A stretch of DNA of 64,000 bases, from assembly GCF_036320965.1 (NCBI RefSeq), contig NC_092279.1, forward strand, positions 15,015,661 through 15,079,660, written 5' to 3'. Source of the DNA: Panulirus ornatus. Taxonomy: Eukaryota > Arthropoda > Malacostraca > Decapoda > Palinuridae. Positions 1 through 21,000 of the stretch are shown here, piece by piece. Below the pieces are notes generated by a model that did not search any database, was not told the DNA's origin, and saw nothing but the letters and a program-made list of their open reading frames with translations. Within the stretch, counting starts at the first letter, position 1; each line of letters starts with the position of its first letter. Both the position numbers and the translations under genes were made by a program.

Positions 1-620
1 TTTTCCATTTGTTTCATTCCCATGGTGCGGGGACACAAAGAGTCTAAGCTTCCAGAATGGATGAGATCCCATAGTCTCAATCTCAGTTACAGTACCTGAC
101 TAAGCATAGGGCCCTGTTGGCCAAACATTAACCATAGACGACCAGATCAAAAAATATTCGCTGTATCCGCCTGCATTTCTTTTCCCTCCTGGCAACATAC
201 TCTCTGAGTAGAGTGTGGTTTCTTAAGGTCATTTTCATTTATTCCTGGGGCACTGAGTATCATTTCCTAAACTGTCCGTGATAAGTATGGGAATATGAAT
301 ATATTTTTCTTTTTAAGTCCACGACCGACATCATTCGCGCGCTCCTTTAGTTACAAGTTTAGAGGTATTTCGTTTTTAAGATTCTGATCGATTTTCTAAT
401 CATGCCTGAGGCAATTTTCATGTCTAATGACTCACACTACCACAAACTTTAGCCACGAAAGAACACATTGGTCTGTTCCTATCTGCATTCATCTGTATAC
501 AGGATTTGCATTATCCGTCAATGAATGAAACCTTGAAAGAGAGGCAATCTACTACCTTTTTTATACAGTCTTTAAGTGAAACAGATTAAGCCCTACCCCG
601 GCTACCGTGAAATGAAGATG
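1..620. other. intergenic or intronic, no feature recognised
   Basis: No exon, repeat or RNA recognised. If the plus-strand aminotransferase fragment at 974 belongs to a full gene, this stretch would be its intron 8. I looked here for the missing upstream exon (equivalent of 4492-4541) and did not find it. Confidence 0.5.
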
Positions 621-621
621 A

Positions 622-903
622 TTTACAGAACACATGGTTACACGTAAAATACTTACAAAACAACATGGTTACACGTAAAATACTTACAAAACAACATGGT
701 CACACGTAAAATATTTACAAAACAACATGGTTACACGTAAAATACTTACAAAACAACATGGTTACACGTAAAATACTTACAAAACAACATGGTTACACGT
801 AAAATATTTACAAAACAACATGGTTACACGTAAAATATTTACAAAACAACATGGTTACACGTAAAATATTTACAGAACAACATGGTTACACGTAAAATAT
901 TTT
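622..903 (+). repeat. 31-bp minisatellite, about 9 copies
   Basis: Successive copies of ACATGGTTACACGTAAAATA are spaced 31 bp apart (632, 663, 694 and on), with few substitutions such as TACTT versus TATTT. The array ends exactly where homology to the inverted aminotransferase copy begins, at about 902. Confidence 0.9.
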
Positions 904-973
904 TAGCTCAGGTGCTGCAGAATCAGACGAGTTCTCACCGTGGGTCTGACCTCGTCCTTGTAATGCATTGCAG

Positions 974-1392
974 GTGCTGGGAGTGAAGGATACCCGGACA
1001 CTAGTCATGGAAAGAGGGCTGGAAAGGAGCGTGCTGTTGGTGCCTGGGTATGACTTCCAGGTAGACAAGATGCAGCCTAGCCCGTACATCAGAGTGTCCT
1101 ACTCGTATGCGACAGTGGAGCAGATGGACAAGGTCAGCAGTGGCTTACGTTACCCTGTACTTAACTGTCAAAGTGTGACTGACATTACAGGCTAGGTCGG
1201 TGAGGGGCGGAGATTGTGTTGTGATTCTTGCAGATGCACGAGAAGCGCGTTATGGAAAAAAAAAAAAGACGGTGTGTAAATTCTTGTATAAAGCTTTGTG
1301 TGTATGAAAATAATGAGAGATTACTCCCACAGGCTTTCAGAATTCTCGCCGAGATAATTGAGGATGAGAAACGCGATTCCAAGACTCCCTAA
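974..1392 (+). CDS. AADAT-like aminotransferase, C-terminal two exons only (partial)
   Basis: Two exons on the plus strand encode the C-terminal end of a KAT II-like aminotransferase. Exon A is 974-1132 (53 codons, phase 0 at both ends, after TTGCAG and before GTCAGC). Exon B is 1333-1392 (20 codons with TAA, after CCCACAG). The residues include the PG..F and SPYIR segments; the Arg of PYIR is the expected carboxylate-binding Arg of this fold type I family. It is 34/53 identical in exon A to the minus-strand gene's exon 9. Upstream exons are not in the 970 bases available, so this is either the tail of a second gene running in from the left or a duplicated fragment. Several residues (PGYDF, SPY) look closer to the family norm than those of the intact minus-strand gene. 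Confidence 0.75.
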
Positions 1393-1543
1393 AGGGCGAG
1401 AAAAACCTTCTTATTAGCATTAGCATTAGGGTGTTACTCGCACTGCTCCCACATGGATACAAGGACTGTATACGTGGCCTCTGTGTCATCAAATGCACCT
1501 TACCTGACAACGCAGCGGTCGACAGAGTACTGGAAGGAAGGGA

Positions 1544-1549
1544 AATAAA
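1544..1549 (+). promoter_or_regulatory. AATAAA poly(A) signal of the plus-strand copy
   Basis: AATAAA lies about 150 nt after the TAA at 1390-1392, inside sequence conserved with the other copy's 3' UTR, where the signal occupies the equivalent place. Confidence 0.6.
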
Positions 1550-1691
1550 GATCGACATACCTGTAGTTATAATGATTTAATCCTCATCTTGTCAAGTGTT
1601 GGTGCGACCGGCTGAGTGTAAATGTCGTACTTATTCATACTCACATGAAGTCAGTCAGTTGCCTATATTCATCTCACCCTTTCCCTTTCTT

Positions 1692-1696
<5 letters not shown>

Positions 1697-1774
<78 letters not shown>

Positions 1775-1784
1775 CACACACACA
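1697..1784 (+). repeat. (TC)n microsatellite followed by short (CA)n
   Basis: About 75 bp of TC, then about 12 bp of CA. Confidence 0.97.
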
Positions 1785-1919
1785 TTTCTAAAGCATCTTT
1801 CACTTCTTAAACCCCCCCAAAAAAAACAACCCCAGCAAGTGCAGCCACTACCTGCTCTTTTACAACGGATCAGCACCACAGCTCCATTTACAAATTTATA
1901 GACTGTAATTTCCGTTAAT

Positions 1920-2160
1920 TCCTACAACGCCTGTAGGGTCTACAACTCTTGCAGGCTCTACAATAATCATAAGTTTTGCAACACTTGTGGACTGTGCGAC
2001 ACTTGTAGGCAGTACAACGCCTGTGGGCTCTACATCCTTTGTGGATTATACATCACTTGCAAGTTCTACAACACTTGTAGGCTCATCACATGCAGGTTCC
2101 ACAACACTTGTAACTTCTACATCATTTGCAAACTCTACGACACTTGTAGACTCAAAATCC
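1920..2160 (+). repeat. degenerate 18-bp minisatellite (Ser/Thr-rich if read)
   Basis: Eighteen-base units of the type TCTACAACACTTGTAGGC recur about 12 times with many substitutions. Because the unit is a multiple of three, one frame stays open and reads as six-residue units such as STTLVG and STSFAN. There is no ATG at a sensible position and no flanking domain, so I treat it as a non-coding minisatellite. Confidence 0.7.
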
Positions 2161-2179
2161 TCACGTATGCAACAGTTTC

Positions 2180-2465
2180 TACGTAGACCAACAATGACTA
2201 GGATGCCCCAGGTTCCAGTATAGCGGTCCCCACCTGAACATAACTCCTTAATGTTACATTACAGATGCTCATGGTAGTATCTTTGACCTACTTTACTCCT
2301 GAGTGATGGGGAAGTGGTTTCATTCTTTCGACTGAAAAGATAGCAATACGTGTCCTGGCTGACATTCTTGAAAAGGAAGTCACATTTACTTTGGGGAAGA
2401 TAGATTCATGAGCCGAGTAGTTGATGCAAGTTTTCAAGACGTGTTGAACACAAGCGTTTCATACC
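2180..2465. other. no feature recognised
   Basis: Ordinary mixed-composition sequence between the two arms of the inverted duplication. Neither strand carries recognisable coding or repeat content. Confidence 0.4.
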
Positions 2466-2569
2466 GTTGTATATGAAATACACCAGCTGCAGGGGATGAG
2501 GAAGACAGATATATGAAGTTGTATATAAAATATACCAGCTGCAGGAGACGAGGAAGACAGATGCATGAA
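2466..2569 (+). repeat. 52-bp direct duplication, 2 copies
   Basis: Two adjacent copies start GTTGTATAT at 2466 and 2518 and contain CAGCTGCAGG and GAGGAAGACAGAT in both. They differ at a few positions. Confidence 0.85.
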
Positions 2570-2818
2570 CTAGGAGCAGTTCATATATCTGTCTACCGTG
2601 TGTTCACATCACACAGACCAAGTAATACCTAATGTTGCTGAACTCTACTGTCGAATCAAAGACGACCTTCACCAGTAAAGATTGGCGGGAAAGTCTTTTC
2701 ATTGTCATTATATGATTTGTGACTGATAATTCTTCAAGATGCTTCACACTCCCGCCCCTCATATTCGCCTTCTACGTTACGTACGACGCTGGCAATCGTT
2801 TATGGAACTGTTCTTGAT

Positions 2819-2819
<1 letters not shown>

Positions 2820-2893
<74 letters not shown>
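2820..2893 (+). repeat. (GA)n microsatellite
   Basis: About 74 bp of pure GA, ending in short GT. Confidence 0.97.
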
Positions 2894-2895
<2 letters not shown>

Positions 2896-2934
2896 TGTGT
2901 TTGTGTGTGCTACATACATAAATACACAGACCCT

Positions 2935-3210
2935 CCCTAAGTTCAAGCGAGGTGGTCTGGCCTTAATAATTAAAAAAAAAAAAAAAAAGGAAGTCCCCCT
3001 TAAAAGCAGTAAAAGAAAAGAATAGCAAGGAAAAAGCTCTTTCTCCTCACCATCACACACTCCCTCTGGCAAAATGCCGAAGGGAAAAACAAGAAAAAAG
3101 AGAACCCTTGCAGGATAATCATGCCTGAAGGGAATTTGTATAGGAAAGTCATAAGGTGGAATGAACATGGTATGCATCACTTCACCAACGACATGCATCC
3201 CTTCACTTTC
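2935..3210 (+). repeat. dispersed repeat family A, copy 1
   Basis: Shares order and wording with 36,845-37,150: GGTCTGGCCTTA, a run of A or TTAA, TTAAAAGCA, GAATAGCA, a pyrimidine-rich stretch, ACTCCCT..GGCAA, then a CATGCAT..CTTCA segment. No coding capacity is seen. Confidence 0.55.
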
Positions 3211-3556
3211 TGTGATGAAGACAGTAGCCAGGGTGAACTTGAGCCCCAGCCTCTCGAGTTACCATGTCTGTTATTCCTAATGTCAAAAAATGCTGCGATA
3301 ATCATTTCTTGCTTTGTCAAGGCAGACGACACGGGGTAATCAATGATGATGATAGCACGTTATCGCCTCATGGTCCGGGAGATAACAGTGGTTAAGAAGG
3401 CATTATAATACACCACTACTCTATGATGATACGTTACAGGAAGCTTTTTAGAAGTTCAGGAAAATAACATTCATTGCTTTTTTTTTTTTTTTCCTTATCG
3501 TGGATGGTGAATAATTCATAAAATCAAACGAGATTCGTATGGCATGATCTGGAACC

Positions 3557-3564
3557 AGAGAGAG

Positions 3565-3657
<93 letters not shown>
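3557..3657 (+). repeat. (GA)n microsatellite
   Basis: About 100 bp of GA with a few AAAAG interruptions at its left edge. Confidence 0.97.
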
Positions 3658-3662
<5 letters not shown>

Positions 3663-3819
3663 AAAAAGAAAGACAGGAGGTGTCTAGGGAAACTAAGTAT
3701 ATGCGAGTGCGAGTATAAATAATGTATCCACACTCACAACACTTTAGATTTACACGTGAAACGTGTTGCACCTGACAAAATGAGGAGTAAATCATTATAA
3801 CGCTACAGGTATGTCAAGC

Positions 3820-3825
3820 TTTATT
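3820..3825 (-). promoter_or_regulatory. AATAAA poly(A) signal of the aminotransferase gene
   Basis: Read on the minus strand, AATAAA lies about 158 nt after the TAG at 3983-3985 and is conserved in place in the plus-strand copy. Confidence 0.65.
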
Positions 3826-3982
3826 TCACTTCCTTCCAGTACCTTGTTGACTGCTGCGTTGTCAGGTGAGGTACATCTGACGTCACGGAAGCCAGTGACA
3901 AGCCTTACATCCATGTGGGAGCGAGCGGCAGGTACATGCAACACCCTAAGTCTCAATGCTATAAAAGGGTTTTTCTCCCCCA

Positions 3983-11939
<7,957 letters not shown>

Positions 11940-12002
11940 CTTGAAGAGGGAGGGGTTGTCTCTGTAGTACCCTGCAGACTACGGTGAAGAGAAGTGCCCG
12001 AC

Positions 12003-15000
12003 TATGCTGAAATTTTCAGGAAAATCTATTTTTTCAAAAAAATCAAGAAAAATCCTAGGCTATATAGCCTTGGGTAATATTTTGCTCAGATTTTCAAGTT
12101 CTTCAAAATTTAATGAAACTCAGGGTATATGTGGTATTCTATTTGGTGATTAAGGATATCAAGTCAAAAGACTGCATTACGTAAAATTGAGCGCTTAACC
12201 ACATGTTTAATATTAATTATAATTAATCATATTAATATAATAATTACTCGACTAATTACACGAATCTTAAAGTTATAACCAAAGATTGTCATTCAACACA
12301 CGTACAAGGATCTATGCTGAAATTTTCAGGAAAATCTATTTTTTCAAAAAAATCAAGAAAAATCCTATTTTCCTATAGCCTTGGGTAATATTTTGCTCAG
12401 ATTTTCAAGTTCTTCAGATTTTAATGAAACTCAGGGTATATGTGGTATTCTATATGGTGATTAAGGATATCGAGTCAAAAGACTGCATTTCGTAAAATTG
12501 AGCGCTTAACCACATATTTAATATTAATAATTAATTAAATTAAAATGCTAATTACTCGACTAATTACACGAATCTTAAGGTTATAACCAAAGATAGTCAT
12601 TCAACACACGTACAAGGATCTATGCTGAAATTTTCAGGAAAATCTATTTTTTTCAAAAAAATCAAGAAAAATCCTAGGCTATAGCCTTGGGTAATATTTT
12701 GCTCAGATTTTCAAGTTCTTCAGATTTTAATGAAACTCAGGGTATATGTGGTATTCTATATGGTGATTAAGGATATCGAGTCAAAAGACTGCATTTCGTA
12801 AAATTGAGCGCTTAACCACATATTTAATATTAATTATAGTTAATTATATTAATATGCTAATTACTCGACTAATTACACGAATCTTAAGGTTATAACCAAA
12901 GATTGTCATTCAACACACGTACAAGGATCTATGCTGAAATTTTCAGGAAAATCTATTTTTTCAAAAAAATCAAGAAAAATCCTAGGCTATAGCCTTGGGT
13001 AATATTTGCTCAGATTTTCAAGTTCTTCAGATTTTAATGAAACTCAGGGTATATGTGGTATTCTATATGGTGATTAAGGATATCGAGTCAAAAGACTGCA
13101 TTTCGTAAAATTGAGCGCTTAACCACATATTTAATATTAATTATAGTTAATTATATTAATATGCTAATTACTCGACTAATTACACGAATCTTAAGGTTAT
13201 AACCAAAGATTGTCATTCAACACACGTACAAGGATCTATGCTGAAATTTTCAGGAAAATCTATTTTTTTCAAAAAAATCAAGAAAAATCCTAGCTAGCCT
13301 TGGGTAATATTTTGCTCAGATTTTCAGGTTCTTCAGATTTTAATGAAACTCAGGGTATATGTGGTATTCTATATGGTGATTAAGGATATCGAGTCAAAAG
13401 ACTGCATTTCGTAAAATTGAGCGCTTAACCACATATTTAATATTAATTATAATTAATTATATTAATATGCTAATTACTCGACTAATTACACGAATCTTAA
13501 GGTTATAACCAAAGATTGTCATTCAACACACGTACAAGGATCTATGCTGAAATTTTCAGGAAAATCTATTTTTTTCAAAAAAATCAAGAAAAATCCTAGG
13601 CTATAGCCTTGGGTAATATTTTGCTCAGATTTTCAAGTTCTTCAGATTTTAATGAAACTCAGGGTATATGTGGTATTCTATATGGTGATTAAGGATATCG
13701 AGTCAAAAGACTGCATTTCGTAAAATTGAGCGCTTAACCACATATTTAATATTAATTATAATTAATTATATTAATATGCTAATTACTCGACTAATTACAC
13801 GAATCTTAAGGTTATAACCAAAGATTGTCATTCAACACACGTACAAGGATCTATGCTGAAATTTTCAGGAAAATCTATTTTTTCAAAAAAATCAAGAAAA
13901 ATCCTAGGCTGTAATATTTTGCTCAGATTTTCAAGTTCTTCAGATTTTAATGAAACTCAGGGTATATGTGGTATTCTATATGGTGATTAAGGATATCGAG
14001 TCAAAAGACTGCATTTCGTAAAATTGAGCGCTTAACCACATATTTAATATTAATTATAATTAATTATATTAATATGCTAATAACTCGACTAATTACACGA
14101 ATCTTAAGGTTATAACCAAAGATTGTCATTCAACACACGTACAAGGATCTATGCTGAAATTTTCAGGAAAATCTATTTTTTCAAAAAAATCAAGAAAAAT
14201 CCTAGGCTATATAATATTTTGCTCAGATTTTCAAGTTCTTCAGATTTTAATGAAACTCAGGGTATATGTGGTATTCTATATGGTGATTAAGGATATCGAG
14301 TCAAAAGACTGCATTTCGTAAAATTGAGCGCTTAACCACATATTTAATATTAATTATAATAAATTATATTAATATGCTAATTACTCGACTAATTACACGA
14401 ATCTTAAGGTTATAACCAAAGATTGTCATTCAACACACGTACAAGGATCTATGCTGAAATTTTCAGGAAAATCTATTTTTTCAAAAAATCAAGAAAAATC
14501 CTGGGGTAATATTTTGCTCAGATTTTCAAGTTCTTCAGATTTTAATGAAACTCAGGGTATATGTGGTATTCTATATGGTGATTAAGGATATCGAGTCAAA
14601 AGACTGCATTTCGTAAAATTGAGCGCTTAACCACATATTTAATATTAATTAATTAATTATATTAATATGCTAATTACTCGACTAATTACACGAATCTTAA
14701 GGTTATAACCAAAGATTGTCATTCAACACACGTACAAGGATCTATGCTGAAATTTTCAGGAAAATCTATTTTTTCAAAAAAATCAAGAAAAATCCTAGGC
14801 TATAGCCTTGGGTAATATTTTGCTCAGATTTTCAAGTTCTTCAGATTTTAATGAAACTCAGGGTATATGTGGTATTCTATATGGTGATTAAGGATATCGA
14901 GTCAAAAGACTGCATTTCGTAAAATTGAGCGCTTAACCACATATTTAATATTAATTATAATTAATTATATTAATATGCTAATTACTCGACTAATTACACG

Positions 15001-18000
15001 AATCTTAAGGTTATAACCAAAGATTGTCATTCAACACACGTACAAGGATCTATGCTGAAATTTTCAGGAAAATCTATTTTTTCAAAAAAATCAAGAAAAA
15101 TCCTTAGCTTGGGTAATATTTTGCTCAGATTTTCAAGTTCTTCAGATTTTAATGAAACTCAGGGTATATGTGGTATTCTATATGGTGATTAAGGATATCG
15201 AGTCAAAAGACTGCATTTCGTAAAATTGAGCGCTTAACCACATATTTAATATTAATTATAATTAATTATATTAATATGCTAATTACTCGACTAATTACAC
15301 GAATCTTAAGGTTATAACCAAAGATTGTCATTCAACACACGTACAAGGATCTATGCTGAAATTTTCAGGAAAATCTATTTTTTCAAAAAAATCAAGAAAA
15401 ATCCTAGGCTATAGCCTTGGGTAATATTTTGCTCAGATTTTCAAGTTCTTCAGATTTTAATGAAACTCAGGGTATATGTGGTATTCTATATGGTGATTAA
15501 GGATATCGAGTCAAAAGACTGCATTTCGTAAAATTGAGCGCTTAACCACATATTTAATATTAATTATAATTAATTATATTAATATGCTAATTACTCGACT
15601 AATTACACGAATCTTAAGGTTATAACCAAAGATTGTCATTCAACACACGTACAAGGATCTATGCTGAAATTTTCAGGAAAATCTATTTTTTCAAAAAAAT
15701 CAAGAAAAATCCTAGGCTATAGCCTTGGGTAATATTTTGCTCAGATTTTCAAGTTCTTCAGATTTTAATGAAACTCAGGGTATATGTGGTATTCTATATG
15801 GTGATTAAGGATATCGAGTCAAAAGACTGCATTTCGTAAAATTGAGCGCTTAACCACATATTTAATATTAATTATAATTAATTATATTAATATGCTAATT
15901 ACTCGACTAATTACACGAATCTTAAGGTTATAACCAAAGATTGTCATTCAACACACGTACAAGGATCTATGCTGAAATTTTCAGGAAAATCTATTTTTTC
16001 AAAAAAATCAAGAAAAATCCTAGGCTATAGCCTTGGGTAATATTTTGCTCAGATTTTCAAGTTCTTCAGATTTTAATGAAACTCAGGGTATATGTGGTAT
16101 TCTATATGGTGATTAAGGATATCGAGTCAAAAGACTGCATTTCGTAAAATTGAGCGCTTAACCACATATTTAATATTAATTATAATTAATTATATTAATA
16201 TGCTAATTACTCGACTAATTACACGAATCTTAAGGTTATAACCAAAGATTGTCATTCAACACACGTACAAGGATCTATGCTGAAATTTTCAGGAAAATCT
16301 ATTTTTTCAAAAAAATCAAGAAAAATCCTAGGCTATAGCCTTGGGTAATATTTTGCTCAGATTTTCAAGTTCTTCAGATTTTAATGAAACTCAGGGTATA
16401 TGTGGTATTCTATATGGTGATTAAGGATATCGAGTCAAAAGACTGCATTTCGTAAAATTGAGCGCTTAACCACATATTTAATATTAATTATAATTAATTA
16501 TATTAATATGCTAATTACTCGACTAATTACACGAATCTTAAGGTTATAACCAAAGATTGTCATTCAACACACGTACAAGGATCTATGCTGAAATTTTCAG
16601 GAAAATCTATTTTTTCAAAAAAATCAAGAAAAATCCTAGGCTATAGCCTTGGGTAATATTTTGCTCAGATTTTCAAGTTCTTCAGATTTTAATGAAACTC
16701 AGGGTATATGTGGTATTCTATATGGTGATTAAGGATATCGAGTCAAAAGACTGCATTTCGTAAAATTGAGCGCTTAACCACATATTTAATATTAATTATA
16801 ATTAATTATATTAATATGCTAATTACTCGACTAATTACACGAATCTTAAGGTTATAACCAAAGATTGTCATTCAACACACGTACAAGGATCTATGCTGAA
16901 ATTTTCAGGAAAATCTATTTTTTCAAAAAAATCAAGAAAAATCCTAGGCTATAGCCTTGGGTAATATTTTGCTCAGATTTTCAAGTTCTTCAGATTTTAA
17001 TGAAACTCAGGGTATATGTGGTATTCTATATGGTGATTAAGGATATCGAGTCAAAAGACTGCATTTCGTAAAATTGAGCGCTTAACCACATATTTAATAT
17101 TAATTATAATTAATTATATTAATATGCTAATTACTCGACTAATTACACGAATCTTAAGGTTATAACCAAAGATTGTCATTCAACACACGTACAAGGATCT
17201 ATGCTGAAATTTTCAGGAAAATCTATTTTTTCAAAAAAATCAAGAAAAATCCTAGGCTATAGCCTTGGGTAATATTTTGCTCAGATTTTCAAGTTCTTCA
17301 GATTTTAATGAAACTCAGGGTATATGTGGTATTCTATATGGTGATTAAGGATATCGAGTCAAAAGACTGCATTTCGTAAAATTGAGCGCTTAACCACATA
17401 TTTAATATTAATTATAATTAATTATATTAATATGCTAATTACTCGACTAATTACACGAATCTTAAGGTTATAACCAAAGATTGTCATTCAACACACGTAC
17501 AAGGATCTATGCTGAAATTTTCAGGAAAATCTATTTTTTCAAAAAAATCAAGAAAAATCCTAGGCTATAGCCTTGGGTAATATTTTGCTCAGATTTTCAA
17601 GTTCTTCAGATTTTAATGAAACTCAGGGTATATGTGGTATTCTATATGGTGATTAAGGATATCGAGTCAAAAGACTGCATTTCGTAAAATTGAGCGCTTA
17701 ACCACATATTTAATATTAATTATAATTAATTATATTAATATGCTAATTACTCGACTAATTACACGAATCTTAAGGTTATAACCAAAGATTGTCATTCAAC
17801 ACACGTACAAGGATCTATGCTGAAATTTTCAGGAAAATCTATTTTTTCAAAAAAATCAAGAAAAATCCTAGGCTATAGCCTTGGGTAATATTTTGCTCAG
17901 ATTTTCAAGTTCTTCAGATTTTAATGAAACTCAGGGTATATGTGGTATTCTATATGGTGATTAAGGATATCGAGTCAAAAGACTGCATTTCGTAAAATTG

Positions 18001-21000
18001 AGCGCTTAACCACATATTTAATATTAATTATAATTAATTATATTAATATGCTAATTACTCGACTAATTACACGAATCTTAAGGTTATAACCAAAGATTGT
18101 CATTCAACACACGTACAAGGATCTATGCTGAAATTTTCAGGAAAATCTATTTTTTCAAAAAAATCAAGAAAAATCCTAGGCTATAGCCTTGGGTAATATT
18201 TTGCTCAGATTTTCAAGTTCTTCAGATTTTAATGAAACTCAGGGTATATGTGGTATTCTATATGGTGATTAAGGATATCGAGTCAAAAGACTGCATTTCG
18301 TAAAATTGAGCGCTTAACCACATATTTAATATTAATTATAATTAATTATATTAATATGCTAATTACTCGACTAATTACACGAATCTTAAGGTTATAACCA
18401 AAGATTGTCATTCAACACACGTACAAGGATCTATGCTGAAATTTTCAGGAAAATCTATTTTTTCAAAAAAATCAAGAAAAATCCTAGGCTATAGCCTTGG
18501 GTAATATTTTGCTCAGATTTTCAAGTTCTTCAGATTTTAATGAAACTCAGGGTATATGTGGTATTCTATATGGTGATTAAGGATATCGAGTCAAAAGACT
18601 GCATTTCGTAAAATTGAGCGCTTAACCACATATTTAATATTAATTATAATTAATTATATTAATATGCTAATTACTCGACTAATTACACGAATCTTAAGGT
18701 TATAACCAAAGATTGTCATTCAACACACGTACAAGGATCTATGCTGAAATTTTCAGGAAAATCTATTTTTTCAAAAAAATCAAGAAAAATCCTAGGCTAT
18801 AGCCTTGGGTAATATTTTGCTCAGATTTTCAAGTTCTTCAGATTTTAATGAAACTCAGGGTATATGTGGTATTCTATATGGTGATTAAGGATATCGAGTC
18901 AAAAGACTGCATTTCGTAAAATTGAGCGCTTAACCACATATTTAATATTAATTATAATTAATTATATTAATATGCTAATTACTCGACTAATTACACGAAT
19001 CTTAAGGTTATAACCAAAGATTGTCATTCAACACACGTACAAGGATCTATGCTGAAATTTTCAGGAAAATCTATTTTTTCAAAAAAATCAAGAAAAATCC
19101 TAGGCTATAGCCTTGGGTAATATTTTGCTCAGATTTTCAAGTTCTTCAGATTTTAATGAAACTCAGGGTATATGTGGTATTCTATATGGTGATTAAGGAT
19201 ATCGAGTCAAAAGACTGCATTTCGTAAAATTGAGCGCTTAACCACATATTTAATATTAATTATAATTAATTATATTAATATGCTAATTACTCGACTAATT
19301 ACACGAATCTTAAGGTTATAACCAAAGATTGTCATTCAACACACGTACAAGGATCTATGCTGAAATTTTCAGGAAAATCTATTTTTTCAAAAAAATCAAG
19401 AAAAATCCTAGGCTATAGCCTTGGGTAATATTTTGCTCAGATTTTCAAGTTCTTCAGATTTTAATGAAACTCAGGGTATATGTGGTATTCTATATGGTGA
19501 TTAAGGATATCGAGTCAAAAGACTGCATTTCGTAAAATTGAGCGCTTAACCACATATTTAATATTAATTATAATTAATTATATTAATATGCTAATTACTC
19601 GACTAATTACACGAATCTTAAGGTTATAACCAAAGATTGTCATTCAACACACGTACAAGGATCTATGCTGAAATTTTCAGGAAAATCTATTTTTTCAAAA
19701 AAATCAAGAAAAATCCTAGGCTATAGCCTTGGGTAATATTTTGCTCAGATTTTCAAGTTCTTCAGATTTTAATGAAACTCAGGGTATATGTGGTATTCTA
19801 TATGGTGATTAAGGATATCGAGTCAAAAGACTGCATTTCGTAAAATTGAGCGCTTAACCACATATTTAATATTAATTATAATTAATTATATTAATATGCT
19901 AATTACTCGACTAATTACACGAATCTTAAGGTTATAACCAAAGATTGTCATTCAACACACGTACAAGGATCTATGCTGAAATTTTCAGGAAAATCTATTT
20001 TTTCAAAAAAATCAAGAAAAATCCTAGGCTATAGCCTTGGGTAATATTTTGCTCAGATTTTCAAGTTCTTCAGATTTTAATGAAACTCAGGGTATATGTG
20101 GTATTCTATATGGTGATTAAGGATATCGAGTCAAAAGACTGCATTTCGTAAAATTGAGCGCTTAACCACATATTTAATATTAATTATAATTAATTATATT
20201 AATATGCTAATTACTCGACTAATTACACGAATCTTAAGGTTATAACCAAAGATTGTCATTCAACACACGTACAAGGATCTATGCTGAAATTTTCAGGAAA
20301 ATCTATTTTTTCAAAAAAATCAAGAAAAATCCTAGGCTATAGCCTTGGGTAATATTTTGCTCAGATTTTCAAGTTCTTCAGATTTTAATGAAACTCAGGG
20401 TATATGTGGTATTCTATATGGTGATTAAGGATATCGAGTCAAAAGACTGCATTTCGTAAAATTGAGCGCTTAACCACATATTTAATATTAATTATAATTA
20501 ATTATATTAATATGCTAATTACTCGACTAATTACACGAATCTTAAGGTTATAACCAAAGATTGTCATTCAACACACGTACAAGGATCTATGCTGAAATTT
20601 TCAGGAAAATCTATTTTTTCAAAAAAATCAAGAAAAATCCTAGGCTATAGCCTTGGGTAATATTTTGCTCAGATTTTCAAGTTCTTCAGATTTTAATGAA
20701 ACTCAGGGTATATGTGGTATTCTATATGGTGATTAAGGATATCGAGTCAAAAGACTGCATTTCGTAAAATTGAGCGCTTAACCACATATTTAATATTAAT
20801 TATAATTAATTATATTAATATGCTAATTACTCGACTAATTACACGAATCTTAAGGTTATAACCAAAGATTGTCATTCAACACACGTACAAGGATCTATGC
20901 TGAAATTTTCAGGAAAATCTATTTTTTCAAAAAAATCAAGAAAAATCCTAGGCTATAGCCTTGGGTAATATTTTGCTCAGATTTTCAAGTTCTTCAGATT

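Larger units (their letters stand above)
902..1606 (+). repeat. inverted duplication, left arm (aminotransferase 3' end)
   Basis: This arm matches the reverse complement of 3766-4374. The match covers the 3' part of intron 8, exon 9, both ends of intron 9, exon 10, the 3' UTR with its AATAAA signal, and a few tens of bases beyond. Divergence is moderate, and intron 9 is 200 bp here versus 99 bp in the right arm. The spacer between arms is about 2.2 kb. Confidence 0.85.

Noticed and set aside
1987..2223. Ser/Thr-rich repeat protein (STTLVG units)
   Set aside because: The 18-bp unit automatically preserves frame. There is no ATG or acceptor at a plausible place, and the repeats extend upstream of the frame start with non-conserved codons.
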